Assembly (NCBI RefSeq): GCF_000768315.1
Contig: NZ_AQQX01000001.1
Coordinates: forward strand, 248,001-312,000
Direction: 5' to 3'
Length of the DNA: 64,000 bases
From: Pseudooceanicola atlanticus
Lineage (GTDB): Bacteria > Pseudomonadota > Alphaproteobacteria > Rhodobacterales > Rhodobacteraceae
Part shown: positions 17,473 through 27,437 of the stretch, piece after piece
How the letters are laid out: every line of letters starts with the position of its first letter
How positions within the stretch are numbered: the first letter of the stretch is position 1
Translations under genes and position numbers: made by a program
The notes under the pieces: generated by a model
Databases searched by the model: none
Told to the model about the DNA's origin: nothing
What the model saw: only the letters and a program-made list of their open reading frames with translations

Positions 17473-18315
17473 GTGATCGTCCGACTCACAGGCGCGTTTT
17501 TGCGCGGGTTACTGATCGCTTTGGCGATCCTGACACCGTCACTTCTGCTCCCCGATGTGGGATCGGACGTGGCTCAGGTGGTCGTGCTCGTGGCGCTTCT
17601 CGCCGGTGGCTTCACCTTCATCGAATATTACAGCCAGGTCCCCTCGATCCTGGAATTCCGCTTCGCACCGCCGGTCAATCGCCTGCGGTATTTCACCATG
17701 TTCGGGATGGTGTTGCTGATGACGGTCTACTTCTCCGGCAGCTCCCTGAACTCCCCGATCGCGACGCTTCTGGGGACGCTGGGCAGCCTGATGGCCAGCG
17801 CGGTGGATTTCCCCTATTCGCCAGTGCGCCTCGTCATCCTGGCCCTGCCTGCAGGCAGCACCGCAGAAACCATTGCGGCGGTCCGTGACGCCGCCGGCAT
17901 CGCCTATGTCGTGGCGCTCTGCGGTCTCGTCAGCTTCGGCATCATGGTCCGCATCTACGGCTGGCCCGTCCGCCACGGCGCCTTCAACGTCTGGATCAAC
18001 CTTCCGCTCTTCGATCCGACCGGCGGCGGCGACGTTCTGGCCCGTCTGAAGCGGGATTCGATCATTAACGTGGTGTTAGGCTTCCTTCTGCCATTCTTGA
18101 TGCCAGCGGTCGTGAAACTGGCCGCTCCGTTGCTGGAAATGAACGCGCTGACGGAACCGCACACGTTGATCTGGGTGATGACCCTATGGGCCTTCCTGCC
18201 TGCCAACCTGATCATCCGGGGCGTCGCCCTGAACCGGGTTGCGGATATCATCGAGGAAAAGCGCCGCCGCACCTATGCAGAGGCGCGCTCCGAAGAAAGC
18301 CTGCAAACCGCCTGA
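17473..18315 (+). CDS. Integral membrane protein, unknown function
   Basis: 280 residues with about six hydrophobic stretches: 8-28, 33-50, 70-88, about 127-145 region and two strongly hydrophobic helices around 195-215 and 230-250; charged tail RVADIIEEKRRRTYAEARSEES is cytoplasmic. No enzyme motif was recognised. GTG start with AAGGGAAAG upstream. The following phosphodiesterase-like gene begins at or across its stop codon, so the two are coupled. It looks like a conserved roseobacter protein of unknown role; it may anchor or partner the exported protein encoded next. Confidence 0.8.
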   Translation: MIVRLTGAFLRGLLIALAILTPSLLLPDVGSDVAQVVVLVALLAGGFTFIEYYSQVPSILEFRFAPPVNRLRYFTMFGMVLLMTVYFSGSSLNSPIATLLGTLGSLMASAVDFPYSPVRLVILALPAGSTAETIAAVRDAAGIAYVVALCGLVSFGIMVRIYGWPVRHGAFNVWINLPLFDPTGGGDVLARLKRDSIINVVLGFLLPFLMPAVVKLAAPLLEMNALTEPHTLIWVMTLWAFLPANLIIRGVALNRVADIIEEKRRRTYAEARSEESLQTA

Positions 18316-19328
18316 TCGGTCTGATCGGCGGGATTGTCCTGCTGTTCCTTGCCGTTGCCCCCGTTCGCGCCGACACGCTGCGCCTTGCCTTCTGGCACAC
18401 GGAGCTGTTTCGCGACGGCCCCGGCCTGCTGCTCCGCGATATCCTGAAGGGCGAGGATCAGGTGACGGCGGTGGTCTCCGGGCTCGCCACGATCCGCGCC
18501 GATGTGCTGGTGCTGGCCTCCATCGACTACGACCACGACCGCGCCGCGCTGCGCGCGTTACGCGAGGCCATCGCACGGGCCGGCGGGCCCGACTACCCAC
18601 ATCTTTTCACCGCCCTGCCAAATACCGGCCTGCCGACGGGGCTGGACCTTGATGACGATGGTCGTTTGGGCGGCCCCGGCGATGCGCAGGGTTATGGCCG
18701 ATTTGCCGGGCAGGGCGGTTTGGCGATCCTGTCCCTTCATCCCTTGACGTTGATCGAGGATCACTCTGCCCGGCTGTGGCGCGACATTCCCGACACCCTG
18801 CTCGTCGACGCGCAAGGCCGGGTCGGTGCGCAGGCGACAGGCGCTGACATTCAGCGCCTGTCCACCACCGCCCATTGGGAGGTCGGGATGCAGCCCCCCA
18901 CGGGGCCGGAGCTTCGGATCATGACCTTTCATGCCACCCCGCCGGTTTTCGACGGGCCTGAGGATCGCAATGGCCGCCGCAACCATGACGAGGTGCTGTT
19001 CTGGGCGCATCGCCTCGACGGTCGGATCGGCGCCGCGCCCGCTGGCCCCTTCGTCATCATGGGCGCCGCGAACCTTCCGCCGGACGGAGGCGATGGCCGG
19101 ACGGAGGCGATCCGCCGCCTGCTGGCGCATCCCCGCTTCCAGGACGCGCCCGATCTGCACGGCAAACCCACCGTCAACTGGCCCGATCCGGGGCCGGGCA
19201 AGCTGCGCGTGGATTACGTTTTGCCCTCCGCCGACCTGACGATCCGCGGCGCTCAGCTCATGGCGGCCGACCCGAAGGCCAGCCGCCATGTTCCTGTCAT
19301 CGTCGATCTCGACTGGCCGCCGCCCTGA
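18312..19328 (+). CDS. Exported endonuclease/exonuclease/phosphatase-fold protein
   Basis: About 338 residues. A signal peptide GLIGGIVLLFLAVAPVRA precedes a domain with DVLVLASIDYDHD, a short GLDLDDDGRLGGPGDAQGYGRFAGQGGLAILS segment, FVIMGAANLPPDGGDG and a terminal LRVDYVLPSADL followed by SRHVPVIVDLDWP; this order matches secreted DNase I/EEP-like proteins of roseobacters. It probably cleaves a phosphodiester or phosphomonoester in the periplasm. No ATG or GTG start fits: the likely start is CTG at 18312 or 18321, overlapping the previous stop. Start uncertain, family call moderately sure. Confidence 0.72.
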   Translation: MIGLIGGIVLLFLAVAPVRADTLRLAFWHTELFRDGPGLLLRDILKGEDQVTAVVSGLATIRADVLVLASIDYDHDRAALRALREAIARAGGPDYPHLFTALPNTGLPTGLDLDDDGRLGGPGDAQGYGRFAGQGGLAILSLHPLTLIEDHSARLWRDIPDTLLVDAQGRVGAQATGADIQRLSTTAHWEVGMQPPTGPELRIMTFHATPPVFDGPEDRNGRRNHDEVLFWAHRLDGRIGAAPAGPFVIMGAANLPPDGGDGRTEAIRRLLAHPRFQDAPDLHGKPTVNWPDPGPGKLRVDYVLPSADLTIRGAQLMAADPKASRHVPVIVDLDWPPP

Positions 19329-19333
19329 CGCGA

Positions 19334-20245
19334 TCAGGCCGGGGCGGGCAGAAAGTTGGGCTCTGCCAACTCCTCAACGCCCATGCCGACGCGCAGGCCG
19401 GTCGCCAATGGGGTCGGGCGGAAGTCGGGGCATAGCTCGGCCAGCCGCGCACCGTCCAGGTGATGCGGTAGATCCCAGAGGTAGCGCATCTCGAACACGC
19501 CTTTCAGCACCGGCATGAACGGACGGGCCAGGTGCAGCGGCAGCCAGCTCATCCGCCGCAGTTTCAGGTCGCGGCCCAGGGCCTCGCTGGCGGCGCGGGT
19601 CAGCTCCCGCGCGGTCAGGGTGTAGCCGGTAAAGGGCACATCCTCGAACCGGGCCAGACGGTCCCGACGCTCGGCCAGCATCACCGCGGCGCGGGCGGCA
19701 TCGGGTAGGTAGGCCCAGGCATGCGGCGCGTCGAAATCGCCGGGATAGCTGACCCGCCCCTTGCTGGCGGCGCCGGCCATCACGAAACGGCGGAACCAGG
19801 TCTCGGTCGGCTCGTCATCCAGGAAGTCGCCCATCCGCAGCACGATGGTCTGCACATCCGCCGCGCGGTAGAGCTCTTCCTGCGCGATCCGCAATTGGCC
19901 CAGCCGGTTCGTCGCCAGGTGCGGCGTCTCGGGGCCCCAGCCCCGCGGTGCATCAGGGCCGAAATTGTAGACGTTGCCGGGCAGGATTACCGTCACGTCA
20001 TGCCCCTGCGCCGCGGCCAGGAACCTGCGGTGCATCGACAGCAGGTCGCGCTCCCACATTTCGTAGCTGGGCGGGTGCCAGCCCATCACCACCACGTCGG
20101 CGGCGGCAATGGCGCGATCCAGCGAATCGTGGGCGCGGTCGAAGGCGATCACCTCCCATCCGCGGGCGGCGAAGGCCTGGGCGCAATGGCGGCCGAACTT
20201 GCCGTTCGGGCCGAGGATCAGGGCGGTCTGGCGGTTCTGTGTCAT
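19334..20245 (-). CDS. NAD-dependent epimerase/dehydratase family protein
   Basis: 303 residues, extended SDR. GPNGKFGRHCAQAF is the Rossmann glycine loop in a variant form, LPGNVYNFGPD follows the fourth strand, and DFLDDE and DAPHAWAYLPDAARAAVML match the NAD-epimerase fold. The catalytic YxxxK is not obvious, so it may bind NADP as a redox sensor or a reductase of atypical kind, like NmrA relatives. It is divergent from, and presumably controlled by, the LysR regulator at 20342. Confidence 0.85.
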   Translation of the reverse strand: MTQNRQTALILGPNGKFGRHCAQAFAARGWEVIAFDRAHDSLDRAIAAADVVVMGWHPPSYEMWERDLLSMHRRFLAAAQGHDVTVILPGNVYNFGPDAPRGWGPETPHLATNRLGQLRIAQEELYRAADVQTIVLRMGDFLDDEPTETWFRRFVMAGAASKGRVSYPGDFDAPHAWAYLPDAARAAVMLAERRDRLARFEDVPFTGYTLTARELTRAASEALGRDLKLRRMSWLPLHLARPFMPVLKGVFEMRYLWDLPHHLDGARLAELCPDFRPTPLATGLRVGMGVEELAEPNFLPAPA

Positions 20246-20280
20246 CTTGGAACTCCGTGTTCGATCTGTCTGCCCCGATA

Positions 20281-20300
20281 TTCACCTGTTCCGAAGTGAA
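20281..20300. promoter_or_regulatory. LysR-type inverted repeat TTCAC-N10-GTGAA
   Basis: TTCAC at 20281 and GTGAA at 20296 form an interrupted dyad in the 96-bp divergent promoter of the LysR and epimerase genes, resembling the T-N11-A sites of LysR proteins. Confidence 0.45.
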
Positions 20301-20329
20301 CGGAAATTGCCTGAAATTGAAAATCGTGT

Positions 20330-20343
20330 ATTCAATATTGAAT
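20330..20343. promoter_or_regulatory. Palindrome overlapping the lysR start codon
   Basis: ATTCAATATTGAAT is a perfect 14-bp palindrome whose right arm contains the A and T of the ATG of the LysR gene. Binding there would block lysR expression directly. Confidence 0.45.
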
Positions 20344-21250
20344 GGATAGCCATCTCGAACATCTGGACTGGTCCCTGTTGCAGGTTTTCGTCGCCGTGGC
20401 CGATGGGGGGTCATTGTCCGAAGCGGCGCGAAGGCTGGGCCAGTCGCAACCCACGATCGGCCGCCAGGTCCGGCGGTTGGAGGAGGAAAGCGGGCTGGAC
20501 CTTTTCCAGCGTCAGCCGCGCGGCCTGGCCCTGACGGAACAGGGGCAGGCCATCCTGCCCGCCGCCCGGCGCATGGCCGCCGCCGTCGGAGAGATCGCAC
20601 TCGCCGCCGCCGGGGAGGATCGGGGCCTGGGGGGGACACTTCGCCTGACCGCGTCGGAAATGGTGGCCTTTCACCATCTGCCGCCGATCCTGTCCCGGAT
20701 GCGGCGCGACGTGCCCGAGATGCAGATCGTGCTGATCCCCTCCGACCGGTCCGAGAACCTTCTGTTCCGCGAGGCCGACCTGGCCGTCCGGATGTACCGC
20801 TCCGAACAGCTGGACGTGGTGACGCGGCGGATCGGATGGCTCTCCATCGGCGCCTTCGCCGCGAAGGATTACCTGGATCGCAAGGGGCGTCCGACCAGCA
20901 TTGCCGATGTCGCGGGTCATGACCTGATCGGCTATGACCGGTCCGACCTGATCCTGCGCGGCATGCGTCAGATGGGCCTGTCCATCGGACGGGAGGATTT
21001 CGCCACCCGCTGCGATGACCAGGTCACCTATTGGCAATTGGTGCGCGCCGGCTGCGGAATCGGGTTCGGGCAGGTCGCCTTCGGATCACAGGATCCGGCC
21101 CTGGAACGCATCCTGCCGGAGTTGCGGATCCCCGCCCTGCCGGTCTGGCTGGCCGCACACGAGGCGGTGCGCAAGACGCCCCGCGTCGCCCTGGCCTGGC
21201 GGATGCTGGAGGAGGGTCTGGCCCCCATCCTGTCGCAATCCGAGGCGTGA
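20342..21250 (+). CDS. LysR family transcriptional regulator
   Basis: 302 residues. The N-terminal winged helix reads LLQVFVAVADGGSLSEAARRLGQSQP, then TIGRQVRRLEEESGLDLFQR (about 13-57); the rest is the periplasmic-binding-like effector domain. Divergent from the epimerase gene, which it probably activates. No Shine-Dalgarno was seen before the ATG, and a perfect palindrome overlaps the start codon, so it may be leaderless or tightly autoregulated. Confidence 0.93.
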   Translation: MDSHLEHLDWSLLQVFVAVADGGSLSEAARRLGQSQPTIGRQVRRLEEESGLDLFQRQPRGLALTEQGQAILPAARRMAAAVGEIALAAAGEDRGLGGTLRLTASEMVAFHHLPPILSRMRRDVPEMQIVLIPSDRSENLLFREADLAVRMYRSEQLDVVTRRIGWLSIGAFAAKDYLDRKGRPTSIADVAGHDLIGYDRSDLILRGMRQMGLSIGREDFATRCDDQVTYWQLVRAGCGIGFGQVAFGSQDPALERILPELRIPALPVWLAAHEAVRKTPRVALAWRMLEEGLAPILSQSEA

Positions 21251-21259
21251 CCGACAGGC

Positions 21260-22600
21260 TCAGGCGGCGCGGAACCCGTTCAGGAACCGGGCGACCTCGC
21301 TGTTCAGCACATCGCTTTGCTGGGTCAGTTCCCGCGCGGCAATGATCACCTCGTCTGAGGTGCTGCTGGCGTCGCGGATGACGGTGCCGACGGCCTCGAT
21401 ATTCTGGGTGATCACCTCGGTCTCGCCGGCGGTGGTGGTGGCGTGGGTGGCAATATCCTGCGTCGCCTGGCGCTGTTCCTCGACCGAGACGGCGATGGCC
21501 GATGAAATCGCGGCCAGCTTGTGGATCGTGCCGGCGATCTGACCGATCGCGGTCACCGCCTGTGTGGTATCCGCCGCCATCTGGGAAATCTTCCGTCCGA
21601 TATCTTCCGTGGCCTCGGAGATGCGCAGCGACAATTGCTTCACCTCGCCGGCGACCACCGCGAACCCCTTGCCGGCCTCACCGGCGCGGGCGGCTTCGAC
21701 GCTGGCATTCAGCGCCAGCAGGTTGGTCTGGGAGGCCACGTCCGAAATCAGCTCGACCACGCCGTTGATCTCGTCGCCCGAGGTTTTCAGCGCCTGCACC
21801 AGCGCATCGGTTTCCGCCGCATGGCGCGCGCCCAGTTCCGAGATCGCCTGCGCCTCCCTCACCTGGTCCGAGATCGAGTGGATCGAGGCGCGCAATTCGT
21901 CCGCCGCCGCCGAGACCGACATCAGGTTCGACGCCGCCTGCCCGATCGAGGACACGGCATTGTCGGACCGGGACATGGCGTTGCGGGTGTTGCCCTGCAT
22001 ACCCTCAGCGGTGTGGGACAATTGCTGCGCCGCGGTCGACACGGTCTGCGTGACCGACCCGATTTCCGTCCGGAAGGCATCGGCCAGGGTCTTCAGGTGG
22101 TCCGCGAAATCCCGTTTCTGCGCCAGCATCATGGTGGTGATGGTCAGTTCGGTATCCATGTTCTTGGCGCGGGTGAAGGCGTCCAGCATGGCGATCACAT
22201 GATCCGCCCTGAACCGTCCCAGCCGCGATTGGCCGGAGGTGATCAGGATGCGCTGCAGCTGGCTTTCGAACCAGGAATAGACCGCGACATAGCTGCTGGG
22301 GTCCAGTCCGATCCGATGGTGAACCTCGCCGATCTGCACCGTCGCATCCATGTAGCCTTGGTCGAAATCGCCCGAGAAAAGTCGCGTCCAATGGGCGATC
22401 TGCGCCTTGCGCGCGCGGCCCATCATCTCGTCATCCTTGAAGTGACCCGACATCGCCGAATTGGCGCGAACCTGATCGTAGAACCCGTCCAGAACACGGT
22501 CGAGATGCGGCACGATCACCTCACCGGCCTGGCGTAGCGCCTGCCGCACGTCGCCGGTGAGCCCGTGCAGGTCGAGTCGTTCGTCGGTCGTGAGTGACAT
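21260..22600 (-). CDS. Globin-coupled methyl-accepting chemotaxis protein (HemAT type)
   Basis: 446 residues, no membrane helix. The N-terminal protoglobin domain (about 10-165) has [15 protein letters not shown], where His94 fits the proximal haem ligand of globin-coupled sensors (IGxxHxRIGL). The C-terminal MCP domain has the signalling hairpin [20 protein letters not shown] and [15 protein letters not shown]. It is a cytoplasmic oxygen or gas sensor signalling to CheA for aerotaxis. ATG chosen with GAGGAA 6 bp upstream. It converges with the LysR gene; no other chemotaxis gene is in the window. Confidence 0.93.
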   Translation of the reverse strand: MSLTTDERLDLHGLTGDVRQALRQAGEVIVPHLDRVLDGFYDQVRANSAMSGHFKDDEMMGRARKAQIAHWTRLFSGDFDQGYMDATVQIGEVHHRIGLDPSSYVAVYSWFESQLQRILITSGQSRLGRFRADHVIAMLDAFTRAKNMDTELTITTMMLAQKRDFADHLKTLADAFRTEIGSVTQTVSTAAQQLSHTAEGMQGNTRNAMSRSDNAVSSIGQAASNLMSVSAAADELRASIHSISDQVREAQAISELGARHAAETDALVQALKTSGDEINGVVELISDVASQTNLLALNASVEAARAGEAGKGFAVVAGEVKQLSLRISEATEDIGRKISQMAADTTQAVTAIGQIAGTIHKLAAISSAIAVSVEEQRQATQDIATHATTTAGETEVITQNIEAVGTVIRDASSTSDEVIIAARELTQQSDVLNSEVARFLNGFRAA

Positions 22601-22772
22601 GGGCTGTTCCTCTTCGTCTCGGCGGGGCAGGGGCCGTATAGGCCACACCCGTTACCGAATGCTTGATCTGCCCCGGATCGCCGCCCTTTCTTGACCCCGG
22701 ACGCGCCCCGGTTTACCCGATACCGCAACGCCGCCGCCTGCGCGCGCATCCAACAGACAAAGGACGACGCCC

Positions 22773-23876
<1,104 letters not shown>

Positions 23877-23897
23877 TCCACCTCTGATCCAGACAGG

Positions 23898-23928
23898 AAC
23901 GGCGCGGTCCCCGGGGGCCGCGCCGTTC
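23898..23928. terminator. Bidirectional terminator, leuB / TPMT
   Basis: GAACGGCGCGG / CCGCGCCGTTC stem with a GC loop, between convergent genes; short T-tracts are weak on both sides. Confidence 0.65.
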
Positions 23929-23948
23929 TGCGTTTCAATGGGCTTGGT

Positions 23949-24590
23949 TCAGACCTTTGGCAGCAAGTGCCAGACCACGTCATGGGCGGCATTGTCGCCC
24001 TTCAGCTCTCCGTCGATCTCTTCATCCAGCAGCAGGTCGGCGGTATAGCTCTCGCCATGGACCCGCGCGACTTCTGCCCGGTCGACAGAGAAGGGCGGGC
24101 CTTTCTCCTCTCCGACGGAATGTTCGAAACACAGCAGCAATTGCGGCGCCGTCCCGGTGATCCCGGCCAGGTGGGCCCCGTAGCGCGGCCGCATGTCATG
24201 TGGCAGGGCGACCAGCGCGGCCCGGTCATAGATCGCATCGACAGGCCCCAGCACCGGCGCGGACAGCTCGAAGATATCGCCGACGAAGATGTCGATCCTC
24301 TTGCCGCTGAACCGGGTCAGCGTGCCGTGCTCCGTGATCTCGGGTGTCTCCCCCAGTTCATCGAACAACTGTTCGATGGCCATGCGGCTCAGCTCTGCCC
24401 CGGCGACGCGAAAACCCTGGTCGCGCAGCCAGGCAATGTCCCGGGTCTTGCCACAAAGCGGCAGGAACACCCGCGCCCCCGGCGCCAGCCCGAGCACCGA
24501 AAGGAACCGCACCAGCAGCGGATTGACCGAGGCTCGGTGAAACCCGATCTGGTTGTCTTCCCACTTCTTGTGCCAGAAATCGCTGTCCAT
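23949..24590 (-). CDS. Thiopurine S-methyltransferase family protein
   Basis: 213 residues, the bacterial TPMT length. FWHKKWEDNQIGFHRASVNPLL at the N-terminus, VFLPLCGKTRDIAWLRDQGF as SAM motif I, GAELSRMAIEQLF and YDRAALVALPHDMRPRY (substrate arginine region) are family hallmarks. Bacterial members methylate selenium or tellurium species or thiols with SAM. It converges with leuB. It may be cotranscribed with the panE-like gene 80 bp upstream. Confidence 0.92.
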   Translation of the reverse strand: MDSDFWHKKWEDNQIGFHRASVNPLLVRFLSVLGLAPGARVFLPLCGKTRDIAWLRDQGFRVAGAELSRMAIEQLFDELGETPEITEHGTLTRFSGKRIDIFVGDIFELSAPVLGPVDAIYDRAALVALPHDMRPRYGAHLAGITGTAPQLLLCFEHSVGEEKGPPFSVDRAEVARVHGESYTADLLLDEEIDGELKGDNAAHDVVWHLLPKV

Positions 24591-24670
24591 CGTCGCCTCT
24601 TCGGTTGCTGCCGTCGTCAGGTAGGCCCTGCACCGGCCCCGGCCAGGGTCATCCAGGGGGTGTCGCAGGG

Positions 24671-25603
24671 TCAGCCGGCGTCGGCTTCCAGCTGGTCCGC
24701 GATCGGCTTCAGCGCCGCGTAAAGCACCGAATGGATCGGTGTCGGCACACCGTGCCGTTCGCCCAGTCGCACGACATCGCCGCTGAGATACTCGTGCTCG
24801 ATCGGCTTGCCGCGCCTGCGGTCGTCCAGCATCGAGGCATGCATGGTCGGCGGCAACCGCGCGACGAAGGCCCAGTCGCGCTCCAGCATGTCGTCGGGCA
24901 GGCCGGGAACGATGGCGCGGGCCAGGGTTTCGGTCTCGATGATCGCGTCCTTGAACAACTTCATGGATACCGGGTTGTCCCGCAGCGGACCCACGTCCAG
25001 CCCGGTAAGCGTCGTGAGCGATGCCAGCGCCGCCTGGCTGCAGAATTTCGACCACAGCTCGTGCAGGATATTGTCCGGCACCATGGGAGAGGTCCCGGCC
25101 GCCTCCAATGCCGCGCGCAGCGCCTCCACCCGGTCCGAGGGGCGACCATCCGCTTCGCCGAAGATCAGGGTATCCATCGGGGCCGTGTGCCGGATCACGC
25201 CGGGGGCTGAGACCTCTCCGGGGATGCGGGCAACACCGGGCACGACATGCTGCGCGCCGATCACCTGCGACAGGCGTTCCCAGGCGGTGACACCGTTCTG
25301 GCAGGTCACAACCATCGTGTCCGGGCCCAGCATCGGCCTGATCTGTTCGCCTGCCGGTTCGACATCGCGATTCTTGACCATGAACAGCACCACATCGACC
25401 GGCCCCACATCGGCGGGGTCATGCGTCGCCTGGACCGGGTTGATATGCATGTCGCCCAGCGGGCTTTCGACCCGCAGCCCTTTGGCCTGCATCGCCTCAA
25501 GATGCGCGCCGCGGGCGATGAACCAGATATCATGCCCGGCCTCGGCCAGCCGCGCGCCGAAATATCCGCCAAGCGCGCCGGCTCCCATGATCGCAATCCG
25601 CAT
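24671..25603 (-). CDS. panE: 2-dehydropantoate 2-reductase
   Basis: 310 residues. GAGALGGYFGARLAEAG is the NADP glycine loop (about 7-23); KNRDVEPAG follows the LFMVK strand; the catalytic Lys is in the SKFCSQAAL region (LWSKFCSQ) and the ADGRPSD/GKPIEHEYLSGDVVRLG C-terminal segment matches ApbA/PanE. It reduces ketopantoate to pantoate in CoA synthesis. Many genomes hold several ApbA paralogues with other ketoacid substrates, so the pantothenate role is likely but not certain. Confidence 0.88.
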   Translation of the reverse strand: MRIAIMGAGALGGYFGARLAEAGHDIWFIARGAHLEAMQAKGLRVESPLGDMHINPVQATHDPADVGPVDVVLFMVKNRDVEPAGEQIRPMLGPDTMVVTCQNGVTAWERLSQVIGAQHVVPGVARIPGEVSAPGVIRHTAPMDTLIFGEADGRPSDRVEALRAALEAAGTSPMVPDNILHELWSKFCSQAALASLTTLTGLDVGPLRDNPVSMKLFKDAIIETETLARAIVPGLPDDMLERDWAFVARLPPTMHASMLDDRRRGKPIEHEYLSGDVVRLGERHGVPTPIHSVLYAALKPIADQLEADAG

Positions 25604-25774
25604 CCGCTTTCTCCCTGCTGTCAGTCCCGACCATCTTTGCGCCTGCCACAGGCCAGCGCAATTGCTTTACGGGCCAGCCCTTGGGCCATTCATCACCGGC
25701 CCGAGAATCGTCGTCGGAAGTCGAAATCGGGCTTGCCAAGTCCCGGCAAAAGGTCTACCCCGCAGCCTCACGGT

Positions 25775-25851
25775 CGGAGTGTAGCTCAGCCTGGTAGAGC
25801 ACTGTCTTCGGGAGGCAGGGGTCGTGAGTTCGAATCTCGCCACTCCGACCA
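25775..25851 (+). tRNA. tRNA-Pro (anticodon CGG)
   Basis: 77 nt including an encoded CCA. Acceptor stem CGGAGTG / CACTCCG, D-arm TAGCTCAGCCTGGTAGAGCA, anticodon stem CTGTC/GGCAG around TTCGGGA (anticodon CGG), T-arm GTGAG TTCGAAT CTCGC. An intrinsic terminator follows 8 bp later. Confidence 0.97.
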
Positions 25852-25858
25852 ATGAAAC

Positions 25859-25883
25859 AAGGCGTCCTTCGGGGCGCCTTTTT
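25859..25883 (+). terminator. Intrinsic terminator after tRNA-Pro
   Basis: AAGGCGTCC-TTCG-GGGCGCCTT followed by TTT: a stable UUCG tetraloop hairpin with T-run. Confidence 0.85.
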
Positions 25884-25910
25884 CGTTTTCCGGCCCGACC
25901 GATCCAGCAA

Positions 25911-26891
25911 TCACGCCGCCGTTCCACGCCCCTCGGCCAGGAACCTCGTGCGGTATTCGGTGGGGGTCAGGCCGATGCGGTTGCGGAAATGGTGGCGCAG
26001 GGCATGGGCGCTGCCGAACCCGACCGCCCCGGCCACCGTCTCGATGCTCAGATCGGCCTCGCAGAGCAGCGCCTTCGCCGCCTCGATCCGCTCATCGGTC
26101 AGCCATTCGCCGGGGGTCGTGCCCGTCGCCTCCTGGAAGCGGCGCAGGAAGGTCCGCAGGCTCATCCGGACCTCGCCGGCCATGCGTTCGCTGGTCCAGG
26201 GCGCGTCAGGGCGTTCGCGGATCCGGTCCAGCAGCGGCGCGATCTCTCCGCTGGCGCGCGCGGGGACGGGGCGTTCCAGGAACTGCGCCTGCCCGCCGGA
26301 CCGATGCGCCGGCACGACCAGCCGCCGGGCCACGGAATTCGCCGCCGCGGCGCCGAAATCCTGGCGCACGATCTCGATCAGCAGGTCGATCCCCGCGGCA
26401 CTGCCCGCCGAGGTCCAGATCCCGTCCCGCCCCCGATAGAGCGAACGCGCATCCACTGCGATGCCCGGATGCCGCTGGCCCAGCTTGTCCGCGTAGCGCC
26501 AATGGGTCGTCGCATCGCCCCCGTCCAGCAGACCGGTCGCCGCCAGCACGAAGGCACCCGAGCAGATCGACACCAGGCGCGCGCCCCGCGCATGGGCCCG
26601 GCGCAGCGCCGCGCACAGAGCCTCCGGTACCGGATGATCCGCGCCCTTCCAGCCGGGCACGACGATGATGTCGGCCTCTTCGATCAGTTCGGGTCCGTGA
26701 TCGGGTGTGATCGTCAGCCCGCCATGGGCGCGCAGCGGACCGTCCCCGATCCCGCAACTTGCAAAGCGGTACCAGCCCGGCCCCATCTCGGGACGGTCCA
26801 GGCCGAACACCTCGGCCGCGACGCCAAATTCGAAGGTGCAAAGCCCGTCATAGACAAGGGCGACGGCCAGCGGCCCGGTGGTGTCTGGCAT
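25911..26891 (-). CDS. ftrA: GlxA/FtrA-type AraC transcriptional regulator
   Basis: 326 residues. The N-terminal DJ-1/PfpI-like domain (about 8-185) contains LVSICSGAFVLAATGLLDG with the nucleophile-elbow cysteine; the C-terminal AraC domain has MSLRTFLRRFQEATGTTPGEW and ETVAGAVGFGSAHALRHHFR. The divergent rhodanese gene is the classic partner of FtrA, and it probably regulates that gene. In-frame ATGs up to 26957 exist; this start was taken because homologues begin just before LAVALVYDG. No good ribosome site distinguishes them. Confidence 0.88.
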   Translation of the reverse strand: MPDTTGPLAVALVYDGLCTFEFGVAAEVFGLDRPEMGPGWYRFASCGIGDGPLRAHGGLTITPDHGPELIEEADIIVVPGWKGADHPVPEALCAALRRAHARGARLVSICSGAFVLAATGLLDGGDATTHWRYADKLGQRHPGIAVDARSLYRGRDGIWTSAGSAAGIDLLIEIVRQDFGAAAANSVARRLVVPAHRSGGQAQFLERPVPARASGEIAPLLDRIRERPDAPWTSERMAGEVRMSLRTFLRRFQEATGTTPGEWLTDERIEAAKALLCEADLSIETVAGAVGFGSAHALRHHFRNRIGLTPTEYRTRFLAEGRGTAA

Positions 26892-27016
26892 GATTTGACC
26901 CATTACATGACTCATTGGCAGTTTTTTTACGTATATTGTCATTCCTGCCAATTGCAAGCACAGCGCCTCCGCGCCAGAACAGGGTCACAGATCACATCCA
27001 GCCAAGGATCACGCCC

Positions 27017-27418
27017 ATGCCCAGCCCTGTCGCCGCCATTCCCGCCGCCGCCCCCGAAGACGCGATTGCCCATTTCGCGGCCGAGTTCACCTTCGAAACC
27101 GATTGCTGGGATGTGCATGCCTCCCTCGACAGCGGGGCCGGGGATTTCGTGCTGCTGGACGTGCGCGGACCGGACCTCTTTGCCAAAGGACACGTGCCCG
27201 GCGCGATCAACCTGCCCCATGGCAAGATCATCCGCTCCAAGATGGCCGCCTGGCCCGAGGATACGCTCTTCGTCACCTATTGCGCCGGGCCCCATTGCAA
27301 CGGCGCGGCCCGCGGTGCGCTGCGGCTGGCGCAGCTGGGCCGCCCGGTCAAGATCATGGCCGGCGGCGTCACCGGCTGGATCGACGAGGGCTTTGCCCTC
27401 GCCACCGGCCCCGAATGA
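27017..27418 (+). CDS. Rhodanese-like sulfurtransferase
   Basis: 133 residues, one rhodanese domain. FVLLDVRGPDLFAKGHVPGAINLPHGKI is the fold signature, and the active-site loop reads YCAGPHCNGAARGAL with the catalytic Cys as the first cysteine. The sulfur acceptor is unknown. AAGGAT stands 8 bp before the ATG. It is divergent from ftrA, with 125 bp of fairly AT-rich promoter DNA between them. Confidence 0.92.
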   Translation: MPSPVAAIPAAAPEDAIAHFAAEFTFETDCWDVHASLDSGAGDFVLLDVRGPDLFAKGHVPGAINLPHGKIIRSKMAAWPEDTLFVTYCAGPHCNGAARGALRLAQLGRPVKIMAGGVTGWIDEGFALATGPE

Positions 27419-27437
27419 CGGGTCTCATACTGACGGA

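Noticed and set aside
25775-25851. tRNA-Pro as an integration site for a mobile island
   Set aside because: No integrase, no repeated 3' tRNA end and no composition change were seen next to it. The AT-rich cassette is over 8 kb away.
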